A DNA stretch of 64,000 bases from IDS-8 sp035304345 (GCA_035304345.1 DATGQE010000053.1:27151-91150), one strand, 5' to 3'. Shown: positions 12,033-21,041, numbered from the stretch's first letter. Notes: generated by a model from the letters alone, not told the origin. Translations and numbers: made by a program.

Positions 12033-12085
12033 TAAAAAAAGGGCCGGTCGCCGTCCCCGGGGGGAAATCGGGGTCGGCGACCGGC
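12033..12085 (-). terminator. Rho-independent terminator of the minus-strand TPR gene
   Basis: Arms at 12043-12058 and 12070-12085 pair over 16 bases with one mismatch. On the minus strand the hairpin is followed by CCTTTTTTTA (12042-12033). It lies about 30 bp past the stop of the gene at 12118-12666. The T-run is only on the minus strand, so it chiefly serves that gene. Confidence 0.85.
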
Positions 12086-12117
12086 GCCATCCGCTTCCTG
12101 CGGATGTCCGACAGGGG

Positions 12118-12666
12118 CTAGCGCGCCGCGGCCGTCGCCGCCGCAGCCTCGTCGCCGTCCAGGAGCGCGAGGTTCACGGCCGGCGCTTCCAGGTAGCGGC
12201 CGAGGCGCGCAGCTTCCTGGAAGTCGCGGCGCGCACCCGCTTCATCCCCGCTGATCGCGCGCGCCACGCCGCGGTTCGCCAGCGCAACCGCACGCCCGTC
12301 GTAGCGCTTGCCACGCTCGTAGAACTGCACGATGGAGCCCGGCGGGGGTGCTTGTTCGAGCGCCGCGTCACACGCCTCGAGCGCCGCCGCGAGCTGGCCG
12401 GTCTTCGTGAGAGCAACACACAGGTTGTTGCGTGCGGCGAAGCCGGCCGGCCCGTCGTTCGATGCGGTCAGCTTCTGGATCGCGCTTTCGTACTCTCCCG
12501 CGAGCATGCGCTCACCCTCCGCCTGGTCGCGAATGACGGTCATGACGTAGGGAAGGGGTTGCTGCTGCCCGGCCAACGCGTCGCGATCCACCGTACCCGC
12601 AGCCAGCACCAGGAGGCACACGCCGATCCTGCCGCCGAGGCGTGATGCATTTTTCGTCGTCGTCAT
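12118..12666 (-). CDS. Exported TPR-like small protein
   Basis: A 182-residue protein of unknown function. A signal-peptide-like N-terminus (to about residue 33) is followed by helical repeats resembling tetratricopeptides: GYESAIQKL-type spacing, AARNNLCVALTKTGQLAAAL, then EACDAAL, and ALANRGVARAISGDEAGARR. The ATG at 12666 has a clean GAGGAG site eight bases upstream. It is a single-gene unit closed by its own terminator. TPR folds mediate protein contacts; the partner is unknown. Confidence 0.8.
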   Translation of the reverse strand: MTTTKNASRLGGRIGVCLLVLAAGTVDRDALAGQQQPLPYVMTVIRDQAEGERMLAGEYESAIQKLTASNDGPAGFAARNNLCVALTKTGQLAAALEACDAALEQAPPPGSIVQFYERGKRYDGRAVALANRGVARAISGDEAGARRDFQEAARLGRYLEAPAVNLALLDGDEAAAATAAAR

Positions 12667-12767
12667 GACAGTTGCTCCTCATGGAAGTGTCGATCCGGAC
12701 GCATCGTTGCGTCGGTGCTCACGCTAATTGCGGAGAGGCACGTTCGGCAAACGCGTAAAACTCGAGC

Positions 12768-13664
12768 TCATGTTGAGCTTTTTTCATGACCGCAACCGAA
12801 CGTTCGTAACATCCACTCCCGCAGCGCACGCACGTCCTCCCGCTGCAGGTCCTCGTGGCGGCACACGAAGTAGTAACCGCTGCGCGTGAGAAGCGTGTGC
12901 TCCGAAAGCCTGACGAGGCTGCCCGAGCGGAACCAGGCGTCGCTCAGCGGGACGGGTACGAGCGCGGCGCCCAGCCCCCGCTCGGCGGCGCGCGCTACCG
13001 CGATCATCGAATCCAGCTTGAGCACGTGACGGGGCTTCAGCGGGGGGCGCCCGGCGGATGCCGCCCATTCGCGCCAGGCGCCCGCGCGGCTCGTGTGCAC
13101 GATGATCGGGAACTCGCCTTCGTCGAACGCCCAGCGCCCCGCGAAATCGGCCGAGGCCGCTGGAACGAGCGCGAGCGGCAGCAGGCGCTCCGCATGGAAT
13201 CCGGGCGGCGGCACGCGAAACAGCCGGACGGAGACGTCGAACTCGGACGGGTGACGCTCCGAGCTTTCGTCACTGGTGTCGACGTGCAGGTCGAAACCCG
13301 GATGTGCCTGGGTGAACTCCGGCAGTCGCGGCACGAACATCTCGCTCGCGAAGAACGGCTGCACGGAAATGCGCAACGAGCGCCGGCCGACCCGGCGGGA
13401 GAATCCGCGCGTGACCGCATCGATGCGCCGGATCAGGGGATCGACTTCCGCGAACAACCGTGCGCCCTCCTCGGTCAGCTCGAGCGCGCTCGGCTTGCGT
13501 ACGAACAGCGCCACTTCGAGCTCGCGCTCGAGGCTCCTGATCTGGTGGCTGACCGCGGACGTGGAGACGAACAGCTCCTCGGCCGCGCGCCTGAAGCTCA
13601 GGCGGCGTCCTGCGACACAGAAAAAGCGCAGGCCGCGCAAGGACACGTTCCTGCCGGCCATCAT
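12768..13664 (-). CDS. LysR-type transcriptional regulator (GcvA-like)
   Basis: A regulator of 298 residues. The N-terminal winged helix is clear: LRFFCVAGRRLSFRRAAEEL, then FVSTSAVSHQIRSLERELEVALF. It is followed by a substrate-binding domain of the GcvA/AmpR style (FASEMFVPRLPEFTQAHPGF, then DLHVDTSDE). The frame continues open upstream, but ATG at 13664 (or 13661) fits the family start and has a GAGG site. A short gap separates it from the TPR gene on the same strand. The target is unknown, since no adjacent divergent gene starts close by. A sigma54-like element lies about 70 bp upstream. Confidence 0.92.
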   Translation of the reverse strand: MMAGRNVSLRGLRFFCVAGRRLSFRRAAEELFVSTSAVSHQIRSLERELEVALFVRKPSALELTEEGARLFAEVDPLIRRIDAVTRGFSRRVGRRSLRISVQPFFASEMFVPRLPEFTQAHPGFDLHVDTSDESSERHPSEFDVSVRLFRVPPPGFHAERLLPLALVPAASADFAGRWAFDEGEFPIIVHTSRAGAWREWAASAGRPPLKPRHVLKLDSMIAVARAAERGLGAALVPVPLSDAWFRSGSLVRLSEHTLLTRSGYYFVCRHEDLQREDVRALREWMLRTFGCGHEKSST

Positions 13665-14234
13665 CCTCGATCGATCCCGTCGGCTGCTCCCTGCACCGGC
13701 GCCGCGGCGCGACGCCACGACCGGGCGGGCTTGTGCAGGAAGCATGCCAGCGCGGTTTGACAACCCGATGAAAGGAGCCCGCACGCAACCCGCTGATTCG
13801 ACGGTCTGTCGCGCGCACGGCGCCCAAGCGGCCAATCCCGGCGCGCACCGCGATGACGCAAGCCTGTCGCGCCGCTGAACGATCGCGGTGCACGGGCGGG
13901 CGCCGCGGTCACACTGGCGGCGGCGGCGCTCGAGCGTCTCACCGCGCGCGAGGGTCGCGGCGGCGGCGTCCCCTACCCCCGCTGAGCGGCGTCGCCGCGC
14001 GAGCGCGCTTTGCGAACGCGCACCCGGTCGATCGCGAATCCGGCGCCGTCCCGCCCGCACCTGCCCTGTCTGGCCATCTTCCGCCGGGACATGCCATAAT
14101 CGCCGGGACACCGCCCACAGGGCGCTATGCCGCCGTTCGGCCCGGCAGACGCCACCCAGACCACAGCTCGTGGAACCATGCGGTGATTCCCAAGGATACT
14201 GTCTGTTTTTGCCCGGAAAGGGAGATCCCATGGT
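13665..14234. other. 570-bp non-coding stretch between lysR-type gene and glycosyltransferase
   Basis: No credible gene is seen. It contains the sigma54-like element at 13734-13749 and a 10-base direct repeat CGCCGGGACA at 14082-14091 and 14101-14110. The repeat brackets CATAAT (14095-14100), a possible -10 for the glycosyltransferase without a clear -35. A ten-codon frame starting at ATG 14230 overlaps the glycosyltransferase start and is better spaced from GGGAG than the real start is. Confidence 0.55.
13734..13749 (-). promoter_or_regulatory. Sigma54-like element TGGCATG-N4-CTGCA upstream of the LysR-type gene
   Basis: Read on the minus strand, TGGCATG (13749-13743), four bases and CTGCA (13738-13734) keep the essential GG and GC with the right spacing. 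One mismatch is present in the -12 box. It lies about 70 bp upstream of the regulator start. It is weaker than the element at 9553. Confidence 0.35.
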
Positions 14235-15290
14235 ATGCGTATTGCCCAGATTGCACCTTTGATCGAGTCCGTTCCGCCGCGGCTATACGGCGGGACCGAG
14301 CGGGTTGTTTCCTATCTCACGGAAGAGCTGGTACGGCAGGGCCACGACGTCACGCTGTTCGCCTCGGCCGATTCACAGACGCGGGCGAAGCTCGTGCCGT
14401 GCGCACCGTCGGCCCTGCGCCTGGAGCCGCGATGCCTGAGCCCGCTGCCGCACTACATGCTCATGTTCGAACAGTTGCGCAAGCGGCGCCGTGACTTCGA
14501 CCTGCTGCATTTTCACATCGACTACATACACTACCCGCTGATGCGGGAGATGGCGGTGCCGCACGTGTCCACGCTGCACGGACGGCAGGACATGTGGGAC
14601 CTGGAGCCGCTGTTCCGGGAATACACCGACGTGCCGCTGGTCTCGATCTCGAACAGCCAGCGGACGCCCGTTCGGGAGGCGAACTGGGTCGGCACCGTCT
14701 ATCACGGCCTGCCGCGAGACCTCCTGCCGTTCTCGCCGAAGGGCGGCAACTACCTCGCCTTCGTGGGGCGCATCTCCGTCGAGAAGCGCCTGGACCGGGC
14801 GATCGAGATCGCCACGCGTGCCGGCCGGGAGCTCATCGTGGCGGCCAAGGTCGACAAGGCCGACCGCGAGTATTTCCAGACGGACATCAAGCCGTTGCTC
14901 GACCGCAGCCCGAACGTGCGCTTCATCGGCGAAGTCACCGACAAGGAGAAAGCCGAGTTGCTGGGCGGCGCCCTGGCGCTCGTCTTCCCCATCGACTGGC
15001 CGGAGCCGTTCGGCCTCGCGATGATCGAGGCAATGTCCTGCGGCACCCCGGTCCTCGGCTGGCATTGCGGCTCCGTGCCTGAGATCATCGTGGACGGCGT
15101 GAGCGGGCGTATCGTCGAGAGCATCTACGAGGCGGTAGCCGCCATCGACGAGCTCGCGACCTACGACCGAAAGCGCGTCCGCGAATACTTCGAATCCAGG
15201 TTCAGTGTCGAAAGGATGGCTGCCGACTACCTGGCCATTTACGAACGACTCGTCGACGGGCACGTCGCGGCCGTCCACACGGCCGCGTGA
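14235..15290 (+). CDS. Glycosyltransferase family 4 protein
   Basis: A 351-residue GT-B fold glycosyltransferase. Seen are the N-terminal nucleotide-fold loop (PPRLYGGTERVVSYLTEEL), LTEELVRQGHDVTLFAS, FVGRISVEKRLDRAIEIA at the start of the donor domain, and the retaining GT4 signature PEPFGLAMIEAMSCGTPVLG. The start ATG at 14235 lies ten or so bases after GGGAG; another ATG five bases upstream is out of frame. The debranching-enzyme gene follows six bases after the stop, an association that suggests a role in alpha-glucan or trehalose-like metabolism. The acceptor is unknown. Confidence 0.9.
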   Translation: MRIAQIAPLIESVPPRLYGGTERVVSYLTEELVRQGHDVTLFASADSQTRAKLVPCAPSALRLEPRCLSPLPHYMLMFEQLRKRRRDFDLLHFHIDYIHYPLMREMAVPHVSTLHGRQDMWDLEPLFREYTDVPLVSISNSQRTPVREANWVGTVYHGLPRDLLPFSPKGGNYLAFVGRISVEKRLDRAIEIATRAGRELIVAAKVDKADREYFQTDIKPLLDRSPNVRFIGEVTDKEKAELLGGALALVFPIDWPEPFGLAMIEAMSCGTPVLGWHCGSVPEIIVDGVSGRIVESIYEAVAAIDELATYDRKRVREYFESRFSVERMAADYLAIYERLVDGHVAAVHTAA

Positions 15291-15296
15291 GGGCGC

Positions 15297-17492
15297 ATGG
15301 ACCGCCAGGCGACGGTCGAGCGCACGGACGAGAGCACGCGCACGAAGCGCGTCGAAACCGGGACGCACTACATACCGTCCCAGGCGGAGCCGTGGCATTA
15401 CGCCCTCAAGCAGGGACAGAGCTTCGCGCTCTTCGACCAGCACGGTGACATCGACTCGGAGCCCGATCGCGCAGACGGGCTCTATCACCGCGATACGCGG
15501 GTCCTGTCCCGCTGGCGCCTGCTGTTCAACGGCCACCAGCCGCTGTTTCTGAGCTCGACCTTGCGGGACGACAATGCCGCACTGATCGTCGACCTCACCA
15601 ACCCGGACATTTTCGACGAGGATCGCCTGCTGCAGCCGCGCGACACGATGCACATCGTGCGCACGATCTTCCTGTGGGACAACGGCTGCCACCAGCGAAT
15701 CGCGCTCTCGAACTACGGGCAGACCGCGCAACGCAACGTTCTCAGGCTCGAGTTCGACGCCGATTTCATCGACCTTTTCGAGGTGCGCGGCCACCGTGTC
15801 GTCGCCCACGGCAAGATGACCAAGCGGGTGGTCGACCACAACACGATCGAGTTCCGCTACACGGCGACCGACGGCCTGGAGCAGGGCACGGTCGTATCCC
15901 TCGACCCCGCACCGGACCGGCTCGACGCCTGCGCCGCCGAGTGGGACCTCAAGCTCGCACCCGGGCACCGTTACATGCTGTTCGCCCGCGTGGATCCCGT
16001 CGCGCGGAACACGTCGTCGGCTCGCTCCTTCCTCACGTCGATGCGACTCGCCCGGACGGCGTTGTCGCGCCTCTCGAGCCGCGCCACCGCGATCGAGAGC
16101 TCGAACGAGATCTTCAACGAGATCGTCCGCCGCTCGATCGCGGACCTTTACATGCTGATCACCCAGACCGAGGACGGTCCCTACCCGTTCGCCGGCGTAC
16201 CCTGGTTCTGCACGCCGTTCGGACGGGACGGCATCATCACGGCGCTCGAGATGCTGTGGGTCGACCCGGGGGTCGCCCGCGGCGTGCTGCAGTTCCTCGC
16301 CCGCACGCAGGCCCAGCACGAGGACAAGATGGCCGATGCGGAACCCGGCAAGATCCTGCACGAGATGCGTCATGGCGAGCTGGCACGCATCGGCGAAGTG
16401 CCGTTCCTGCGCTATTACGGGACGGTCGACGCGACGCCGCTGTTCGTGCTGCTCGCCGGCCGCTATTTCGAGCGCACCGGCGATGCGGAAACGTTGCGGA
16501 GCATCTGGCCGAACATCATGGCGGCGCTGCGCTGGATCGACGGTCCGGGCGACCCGGACGGCGACGGCTTCGTGGAGTATCACTCGCAGCGAGCCGACGG
16601 CCTGGTCAACCAGGGATGGAAGGACTCCTCGGATTCGGTGTTCCACGCGGACGGCACGCTCGCGCAGGGGCCGATCGCGCTGGTCGAGGTCCAGGCTTAC
16701 GTGTACGCGGCGAAACAGTCCATCGCCCGGGTGGCGCGCACGCTCGGCCATCACGCCGATGCGGCCCGGCTGGCGACCGAAGCCGAAGCGCTGCGCGTGC
16801 GCTTCGAGCAGACGTTCTGGTCCGAGAAGCTCGGCACGTACGTGCTGGCGCTCGACGGCGAGAAGCGGCCGTGCGAGGTGCGCAGCTCGAACGCCGGCCA
16901 CGTGCTGCTTTCGGGGATCGCGTCGAAGGAACGGGCGCGGCGGGTGGCGGCGGACCTGCTCAGCCAAAGCTTCTTCTGCGGCTGGGGGATACGCACGATT
17001 CCCGCCGGCGAGGCACGTTTCAACCCGATGTCCTACCACAACGGGTCCGTCTGGCCGCACGACAACGCCCTGATCGCGCTGGGACTCGCGAACTACCAGC
17101 ACACGCACGCCGTGCAGGACATCTTCCGCGGGCTGTATCTCGCGGCCAGCTCCATGAACCTGCGGCGACTGCCGGAGCTGTTCTGCGGGTTCCGCCGGCG
17201 GCTGGGCCGCGGTCCCACCGCCTATCCCGTTGCCTGCTCGCCGCAGGCCTGGGCGGCAGCCGCGCCGCTGGCGCTGCTGCAGGCGAGCCTGGGGCTCAGC
17301 TTCGACATCCCGAACCGGGCCATCCTGATGCACCACCCGCGCCTGCCCGAGTTCATCGACGAGATCTGGCTCCGGCGCCTCAAGCTCGACGACACCACCT
17401 CGATCGACCTCCTGTTGCGCCGCCACGGCACGGACGTGGCGGTGAACGTGCTGCGGCGCGAGGGCGACGTCGTGGTGGACGTCAGGGTCTGA
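15297..17492 (+). CDS. Glycogen debranching enzyme (amylo-alpha-1,6-glucosidase type)
   Basis: A 731-residue cytosolic enzyme with the two-part structure of bacterial glycogen-debranching-like proteins. The N-terminal beta domain spans about residues 30-230 (GLYHRDTRVLSRWRLLFNG, then HQPL). The (alpha/alpha)6 glucosidase domain spans about 270-700. Signatures in the latter are PFAGVPWFCTPFGRDGIITA, then LEMLW, WKDSSDSVFHADG, and YHNGSVWPHDNALIALGL. It likely removes or trims alpha-1,6-linked glucose from storage glucan. It is co-transcribed with the GT4 gene six bases upstream. No glgA, glgB or glgC is present in the window. Confidence 0.92.
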   Translation: MDRQATVERTDESTRTKRVETGTHYIPSQAEPWHYALKQGQSFALFDQHGDIDSEPDRADGLYHRDTRVLSRWRLLFNGHQPLFLSSTLRDDNAALIVDLTNPDIFDEDRLLQPRDTMHIVRTIFLWDNGCHQRIALSNYGQTAQRNVLRLEFDADFIDLFEVRGHRVVAHGKMTKRVVDHNTIEFRYTATDGLEQGTVVSLDPAPDRLDACAAEWDLKLAPGHRYMLFARVDPVARNTSSARSFLTSMRLARTALSRLSSRATAIESSNEIFNEIVRRSIADLYMLITQTEDGPYPFAGVPWFCTPFGRDGIITALEMLWVDPGVARGVLQFLARTQAQHEDKMADAEPGKILHEMRHGELARIGEVPFLRYYGTVDATPLFVLLAGRYFERTGDAETLRSIWPNIMAALRWIDGPGDPDGDGFVEYHSQRADGLVNQGWKDSSDSVFHADGTLAQGPIALVEVQAYVYAAKQSIARVARTLGHHADAARLATEAEALRVRFEQTFWSEKLGTYVLALDGEKRPCEVRSSNAGHVLLSGIASKERARRVAADLLSQSFFCGWGIRTIPAGEARFNPMSYHNGSVWPHDNALIALGLANYQHTHAVQDIFRGLYLAASSMNLRRLPELFCGFRRRLGRGPTAYPVACSPQAWAAAAPLALLQASLGLSFDIPNRAILMHHPRLPEFIDEIWLRRLKLDDTTSIDLLLRRHGTDVAVNVLRREGDVVVDVRV

Positions 17493-17532
17493 TACGCCCT
17501 ATCCTCACCTGCCCGGATTGCCTTTGAGAACG

Positions 17533-17886
17533 ATGGCCTGGCCCTGGCTCACGATCGTCGCCCGCACCATTCCCTGGGCGGAGCTCGCCCGCAACGCGCC
17601 CAAAATCATTGCCGCGTCCTCTGACCTGCTGGCAAAGCGCAACGCCGCGGCGCGCCAGGAGTTCCGCAACCCGCCGGACGAAGCGGACGAGATCGAGATG
17701 GCGGCACGGATTCGCGCGCTGGAGCAGCGCGACGCCGAGAACGCCCGCCTCATCGAGCAGCTCGCCCGGCAGGTGAGCGACCTGAGCGAAGCGGTGCAGG
17801 TGCTCGCCGCACGGTTGCGCCTGCTTTCCTGGCTGTTCGCCGCGGGTGCCGTCGTCGCCCTGGCCGCCTTGTGGCTGGCGTTGTGA
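17533..17886 (+). CDS. Small membrane-anchored coiled-coil protein
   Basis: A 117-residue protein of unknown function. The middle is a strongly charged helix with heptad-like spacing (DEIEMAARIRALEQRDAENA, then RLIEQLARQVSDLSEAVQ). It is followed by one C-terminal membrane segment (LLSWLFAAGAVVALAALWLAL) ending at the stop codon, as in a tail-anchored protein. ATG at 17533 is preferred over the TTG at 17518. It follows the debranching gene by 40 bp and overlaps the next gene by 4 bp. Confidence 0.8.
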   Translation: MAWPWLTIVARTIPWAELARNAPKIIAASSDLLAKRNAAARQEFRNPPDEADEIEMAARIRALEQRDAENARLIEQLARQVSDLSEAVQVLAARLRLLSWLFAAGAVVALAALWLAL

Positions 17887-18515
17887 GCGACGCCCTCGAC
17901 GTAGTCGATCACCTCGTGTTCGCCACGCCGGACTTCGATGCCGGCGTCGCCGAGATCCGCGAGCGCTTCGGCGTGGATCCGGTGCCCGGCGGGCACCATC
18001 CCGTGTACGGCACGCGCAATGCCCTCGTCGCGCTCGGGGAGACCCGTTACCTCGAGATCATCGGGCCGGACCCGCAGGTGCTCGCCCGCGACGAGGTGCG
18101 GGTATTCGGGATTCACGAGCTCGAGCGCCCGCGGCTGGTTACGTGGGCCGCGCACGGCACCGACCTCGAGCAGCTCACGCGCGCGGCACGGCGCGAAGGG
18201 GTCGATCTCGGCACCGTGAGCGTCGGCAGCCGCCACCGGCCGGACGGCATGGAGCTTACCTGGAGCTTCACGGATCCGCTGGCCGCGCGCAACGGCGGCG
18301 TGCTGCCGTTCTTCATCGACTGGGGGGATACCGAGCACCCGGCCCGGAGCCTGCCGCAGTCGTGCGAGCTCCTCGAGCTCGGCCTGTATCACCCGCACGC
18401 CGACAACGCCGCGCAACGCCTGCGGGCCATCGGCATCGAGCTGCCCGTCCATCCCGCCGACGAGCCGCACATCACTGCCCGCATTCGCACGCCAAGCGGC
18501 ACCGTCACGTTGTAG
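17883..18515 (+). CDS. Glyoxalase-like (VOC superfamily) protein
   Basis: A protein of 210 residues resembling the Glyoxalase_3-type VOC family. Seen are DVVDHLVFATPDFDAGVAEI, GGHHPVYGTRNALVALG, then TRYLEIIGPD with a possible metal His/Glu pair, and a second module with WSFTDPLA and FFIDWG. It is probably a cytosolic metal-dependent lyase, isomerase or dioxygenase-like protein; the substrate is unknown. GTG at 17883 overlaps the TGA of the small membrane protein gene. It ends convergently to deoB, both stop codons lying in one inverted repeat. Confidence 0.85.
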   Translation: MSDALDVVDHLVFATPDFDAGVAEIRERFGVDPVPGGHHPVYGTRNALVALGETRYLEIIGPDPQVLARDEVRVFGIHELERPRLVTWAAHGTDLEQLTRAARREGVDLGTVSVGSRHRPDGMELTWSFTDPLAARNGGVLPFFIDWGDTEHPARSLPQSCELLELGLYHPHADNAAQRLRAIGIELPVHPADEPHITARIRTPSGTVTL

Positions 18516-18536
18516 GAGCCGCGCCGCGTGCTCCTA
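18513..18536. terminator. Inverted repeat joining two convergent stop codons
   Basis: TAGGAGC (18513-18519), ten bases and GCTCCTA (18530-18536) form a perfect inverted repeat whose outer three bases are the stop codons of the convergent VOC and deoB genes. There is no T-run, so efficiency as an intrinsic terminator is uncertain. A symmetrical end structure for both messages is plausible. Confidence 0.4.
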
Positions 18537-19742
18537 TGCGGGCGGGGCGAGGAAGCTCGTGCCGTAGTCCATGGCCGGGAGCTCGAACAGCTCGGCGAGC
18601 GACTGCCCGATGTCGGCGAACGTGGCGCGCTCGCCCAGCGGACCGGGGGTGACGCGCGCTCCCTTCGCGAGCACGGGGATGTGCTCGCGCGTGTGATCGG
18701 AGCCGGGCCAGGACGGGTCGCAGCCGTGGTCCGCGCAGAGGATCATGAGGTCGCCTGCTCCGAGGCGGGAGGTGAGCTCCGGCAGCCTCGCATCGAAATA
18801 TTCGAGCGCCGTCGCGTAGCCCTCGATGTCCCGCCGGTGGCCGTAGAGCATGTCGAAGTCCACGAAGTTCGTGAACACGACGGAGCGATCCGGCGCCGCG
18901 CTCCAGGCCTCGAGCGTGGCGTCGAACAGCGCGGCGTTGCCGGTCGCCTTGACGGCGCGGCTGATACCGCAATGCGCATAGATGTCGGCAATCTTGCCGA
19001 TCCCGATGACTTCGCCTCCCGCGGCGACCAGCTTGTCGAGAACGGTATCCGAGTGGGGCGGCGTGGTGAGGTCGCGCCGGTTCCCGGTGCGGACGAAGTC
19101 GGCCGCCGTTTTCCCGACGAACGGCCGCGCGATGACGCGGCCTACCCGGTAGGCATCCACGAGCTCGCGCGCGATATCGCACAGCTCGTACAGCCGCTCG
19201 AGACCGAAGGTTTCCTCGTGGCAGGCGATCTGGAACACGCTGTCGGCGGAGGTATAGACGATCGGCTTGCCGGTGCGCATGTGCTCCTCGCCGAGCCTCT
19301 TGATGATCTCGGTGCCCGAGGCGTGGCAGTTGCCGAGCACCCCGGGCAGCCTGCCCCGCTCGATCAGCGCGTCGAGCAACTCCGGCGGGAAGGTGTCGGT
19401 CTCGCCGCGGAAATACCCCCACTCGAACAGCACGGGCACGCCGGCCACCTCCCAGTGGCCGCTCGGCGTGTCCTTGCCCGTGGAGAGCTCGCGCGCGAAG
19501 CCCCAGGCGCCGCTGACCTCCCCGGGCACCTCGCAGCCCGCCGGCCAGCGCCCGGTGCTCGCGTGCGCGGCGTGCAGCAGGCCGAGCCCGGCGAGGTGCG
19601 GCACGGCCAGCGGCCGGCCCTGTTCCTGCCGGTGCTCGGCAATGTGACCGAAAGTATCCGCCCCGGCGTCGCCGAAGCGCCCGGCGTCGGCGCTGGCGCC
19701 GATGCCGAAGGAATCGAGCATCAGGATCAGGGCTCGCGTCAT
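18534..19742 (-). CDS. deoB: Phosphopentomutase
   Basis: A 402-residue phosphopentomutase, converting (deoxy)ribose 1-phosphate to the 5-phosphate in nucleoside breakdown. Family hallmarks are visible: the N-terminal metal motif RALILMLDSFGIGASADAGR, then FGDAGADTFGHIA, SGHWEVAGVPV with the region of the catalytic threonine (STGKDTPSGHWE), and ILCADHGCDPSWPGSDHTRE, then HIPVL. Length matches the family. The nucleoside transporter gene lies 81 bp upstream on the same strand, giving a compact salvage unit. No nucleoside phosphorylase or deoxyriboaldolase gene is in the window. Confidence 0.97.
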   Translation of the reverse strand: MTRALILMLDSFGIGASADAGRFGDAGADTFGHIAEHRQEQGRPLAVPHLAGLGLLHAAHASTGRWPAGCEVPGEVSGAWGFARELSTGKDTPSGHWEVAGVPVLFEWGYFRGETDTFPPELLDALIERGRLPGVLGNCHASGTEIIKRLGEEHMRTGKPIVYTSADSVFQIACHEETFGLERLYELCDIARELVDAYRVGRVIARPFVGKTAADFVRTGNRRDLTTPPHSDTVLDKLVAAGGEVIGIGKIADIYAHCGISRAVKATGNAALFDATLEAWSAAPDRSVVFTNFVDFDMLYGHRRDIEGYATALEYFDARLPELTSRLGAGDLMILCADHGCDPSWPGSDHTREHIPVLAKGARVTPGPLGERATFADIGQSLAELFELPAMDYGTSFLAPPA

Positions 19743-19823
19743 GATTTCTCCTCGAATCGGCTGCTCGCCATCCTCGTCGCGTGCGATGGACGCTTCAACG
19801 GGTAGTCGCAGCCCGGCGCGCGC

Positions 19824-21041
19824 TTACAGGGAGACGAGAATGCCTGCGATCGTCGCGTTCACCAGGTTGACCAGTGTACCGCCGATCACGGCCCGCAGCC
19901 CAAGCCGGGCGATGTCGCTACGCCGGCTGGGCACGATGCTGCCCAGGCCGCCCAGCAGGATGGCGATGGACGTGAGATTGGCAAAGCCGCACAGGGCGAA
20001 CGTGATGATCGCCCGCGTCCGCTCGCCGAATTCCGCCTGCATTTCGACGAAGTGCACGTATGCATAAAACTCGTTGATCACGAACTTTTCGCCGATCAGG
20101 GTGCCGGCCTGCACGGCTTCCTCCCAGGGCACGCCGATCATGAACGCGACCGGGGCGAACAGCCAGCCGAGCATGAGCTGGAGGCTGAGCCCGGGATACC
20201 CCGCCCATTCCCCCAGCATGCCGAGCACGCCGTTGACGAGCGCAATCGTGGCTACGAACGCGAGCAGCATGGCGCCGACGTTCAACGCGAGCGTGAGCCC
20301 GGTCGCCGCGCCGTTGCCGAGCGCTTCGAACAGGTTCACCGGGCGCGTCTCACCACCCAGGTCGGCAGGGTCGAAGGGAGCCGGGGAGCCGGTTTCCGGG
20401 ACCATGATCTTGGCGACGAGCAGCCCGCCGGGCGCCGCCATGAAACTCGCGGTGATGAGATAACCGAGGTCGACGCCCATCTGCGCGTAGGCCGCCATCA
20501 CCGTGCCGGCAATCGTCGCGCACCCGCCGGTCATGACGGCGAACAGCTCCGATTCGCTCATGCGCGCGAGGTACGGACGTACCACGAGCGGCGCCTCGGT
20601 GTGGCCCACGAAGATGTTCGACACGGCCGACATCGACTCGGGCTGCGTGGTCCCGAGCAGCTTGCGCAGCGCCCCGCCGAGGACCGCGACGATCCATTGC
20701 ATGATGCCGAGGTAGTACAGGACCGACATTATCGCCGCGAAGAACACGATGATCGGCAGCACGTTGAAGGCGATGGTGAAGCCGAGGCTGTCCCCGATGC
20801 GGTTGCCGAACACGAACTCGATGCCGGCGTTGGCGTAACCGATCACGTGGCCTACGCCGCGTACCGCCGCGTCCAGCGCCCGCCGGCCGGCGGGCAGGTA
20901 CATGATGACGACGGCCATGCCGAGCTGGATCGCGAACGCGGCCAGCACGGTGCGCGGCCGGATCGCCCTGCGGTCGCTGGACAGGAGCCAGGCAAAGAGG
21001 AGCAGCAGCAGGATGCCGCCCAGGCTGATCAGGGTGCGCAT
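19824..21041 (-). CDS. nupC: Concentrative nucleoside transporter (CNT/NupC family)
   Basis: A 405-residue inner-membrane transporter importing nucleosides with H+ or Na+. Many hydrophobic segments are seen, together with CNT hallmarks: FAFNVLPIIVFFAAIMSVLY-like segments, GTTQPESMSAVSNIFVGHTE, then APLVV, MTGGCATIAGTVMAAYAQMG, and GEKFVINEFYAYVHF near the C-terminus. The start ATG at 21041 suits the family. It lies 90 bp past the oxidase subunit IV gene and 81 bp before deoB, so it could be read through from the oxidase operon or have its own promoter; none is obvious. Confidence 0.95.
   Translation of the reverse strand: MRTLISLGGILLLLLFAWLLSSDRRAIRPRTVLAAFAIQLGMAVVIMYLPAGRRALDAAVRGVGHVIGYANAGIEFVFGNRIGDSLGFTIAFNVLPIIVFFAAIMSVLYYLGIMQWIVAVLGGALRKLLGTTQPESMSAVSNIFVGHTEAPLVVRPYLARMSESELFAVMTGGCATIAGTVMAAYAQMGVDLGYLITASFMAAPGGLLVAKIMVPETGSPAPFDPADLGGETRPVNLFEALGNGAATGLTLALNVGAMLLAFVATIALVNGVLGMLGEWAGYPGLSLQLMLGWLFAPVAFMIGVPWEEAVQAGTLIGEKFVINEFYAYVHFVEMQAEFGERTRAIITFALCGFANLTSIAILLGGLGSIVPSRRSDIARLGLRAVIGGTLVNLVNATIAGILVSL

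Noticed and set aside
13665..14231. Upstream extension of the LysR-type reading frame to 487 codons
   Set aside because: The added part is low-complexity without motif support; the family N-terminus starts at 13664.
14373..17426. Minus-strand frame opposite the glycosyltransferase and debranching genes
   Set aside because: Shadow of high-GC coding sequence; the plus-strand proteins have full family signatures.
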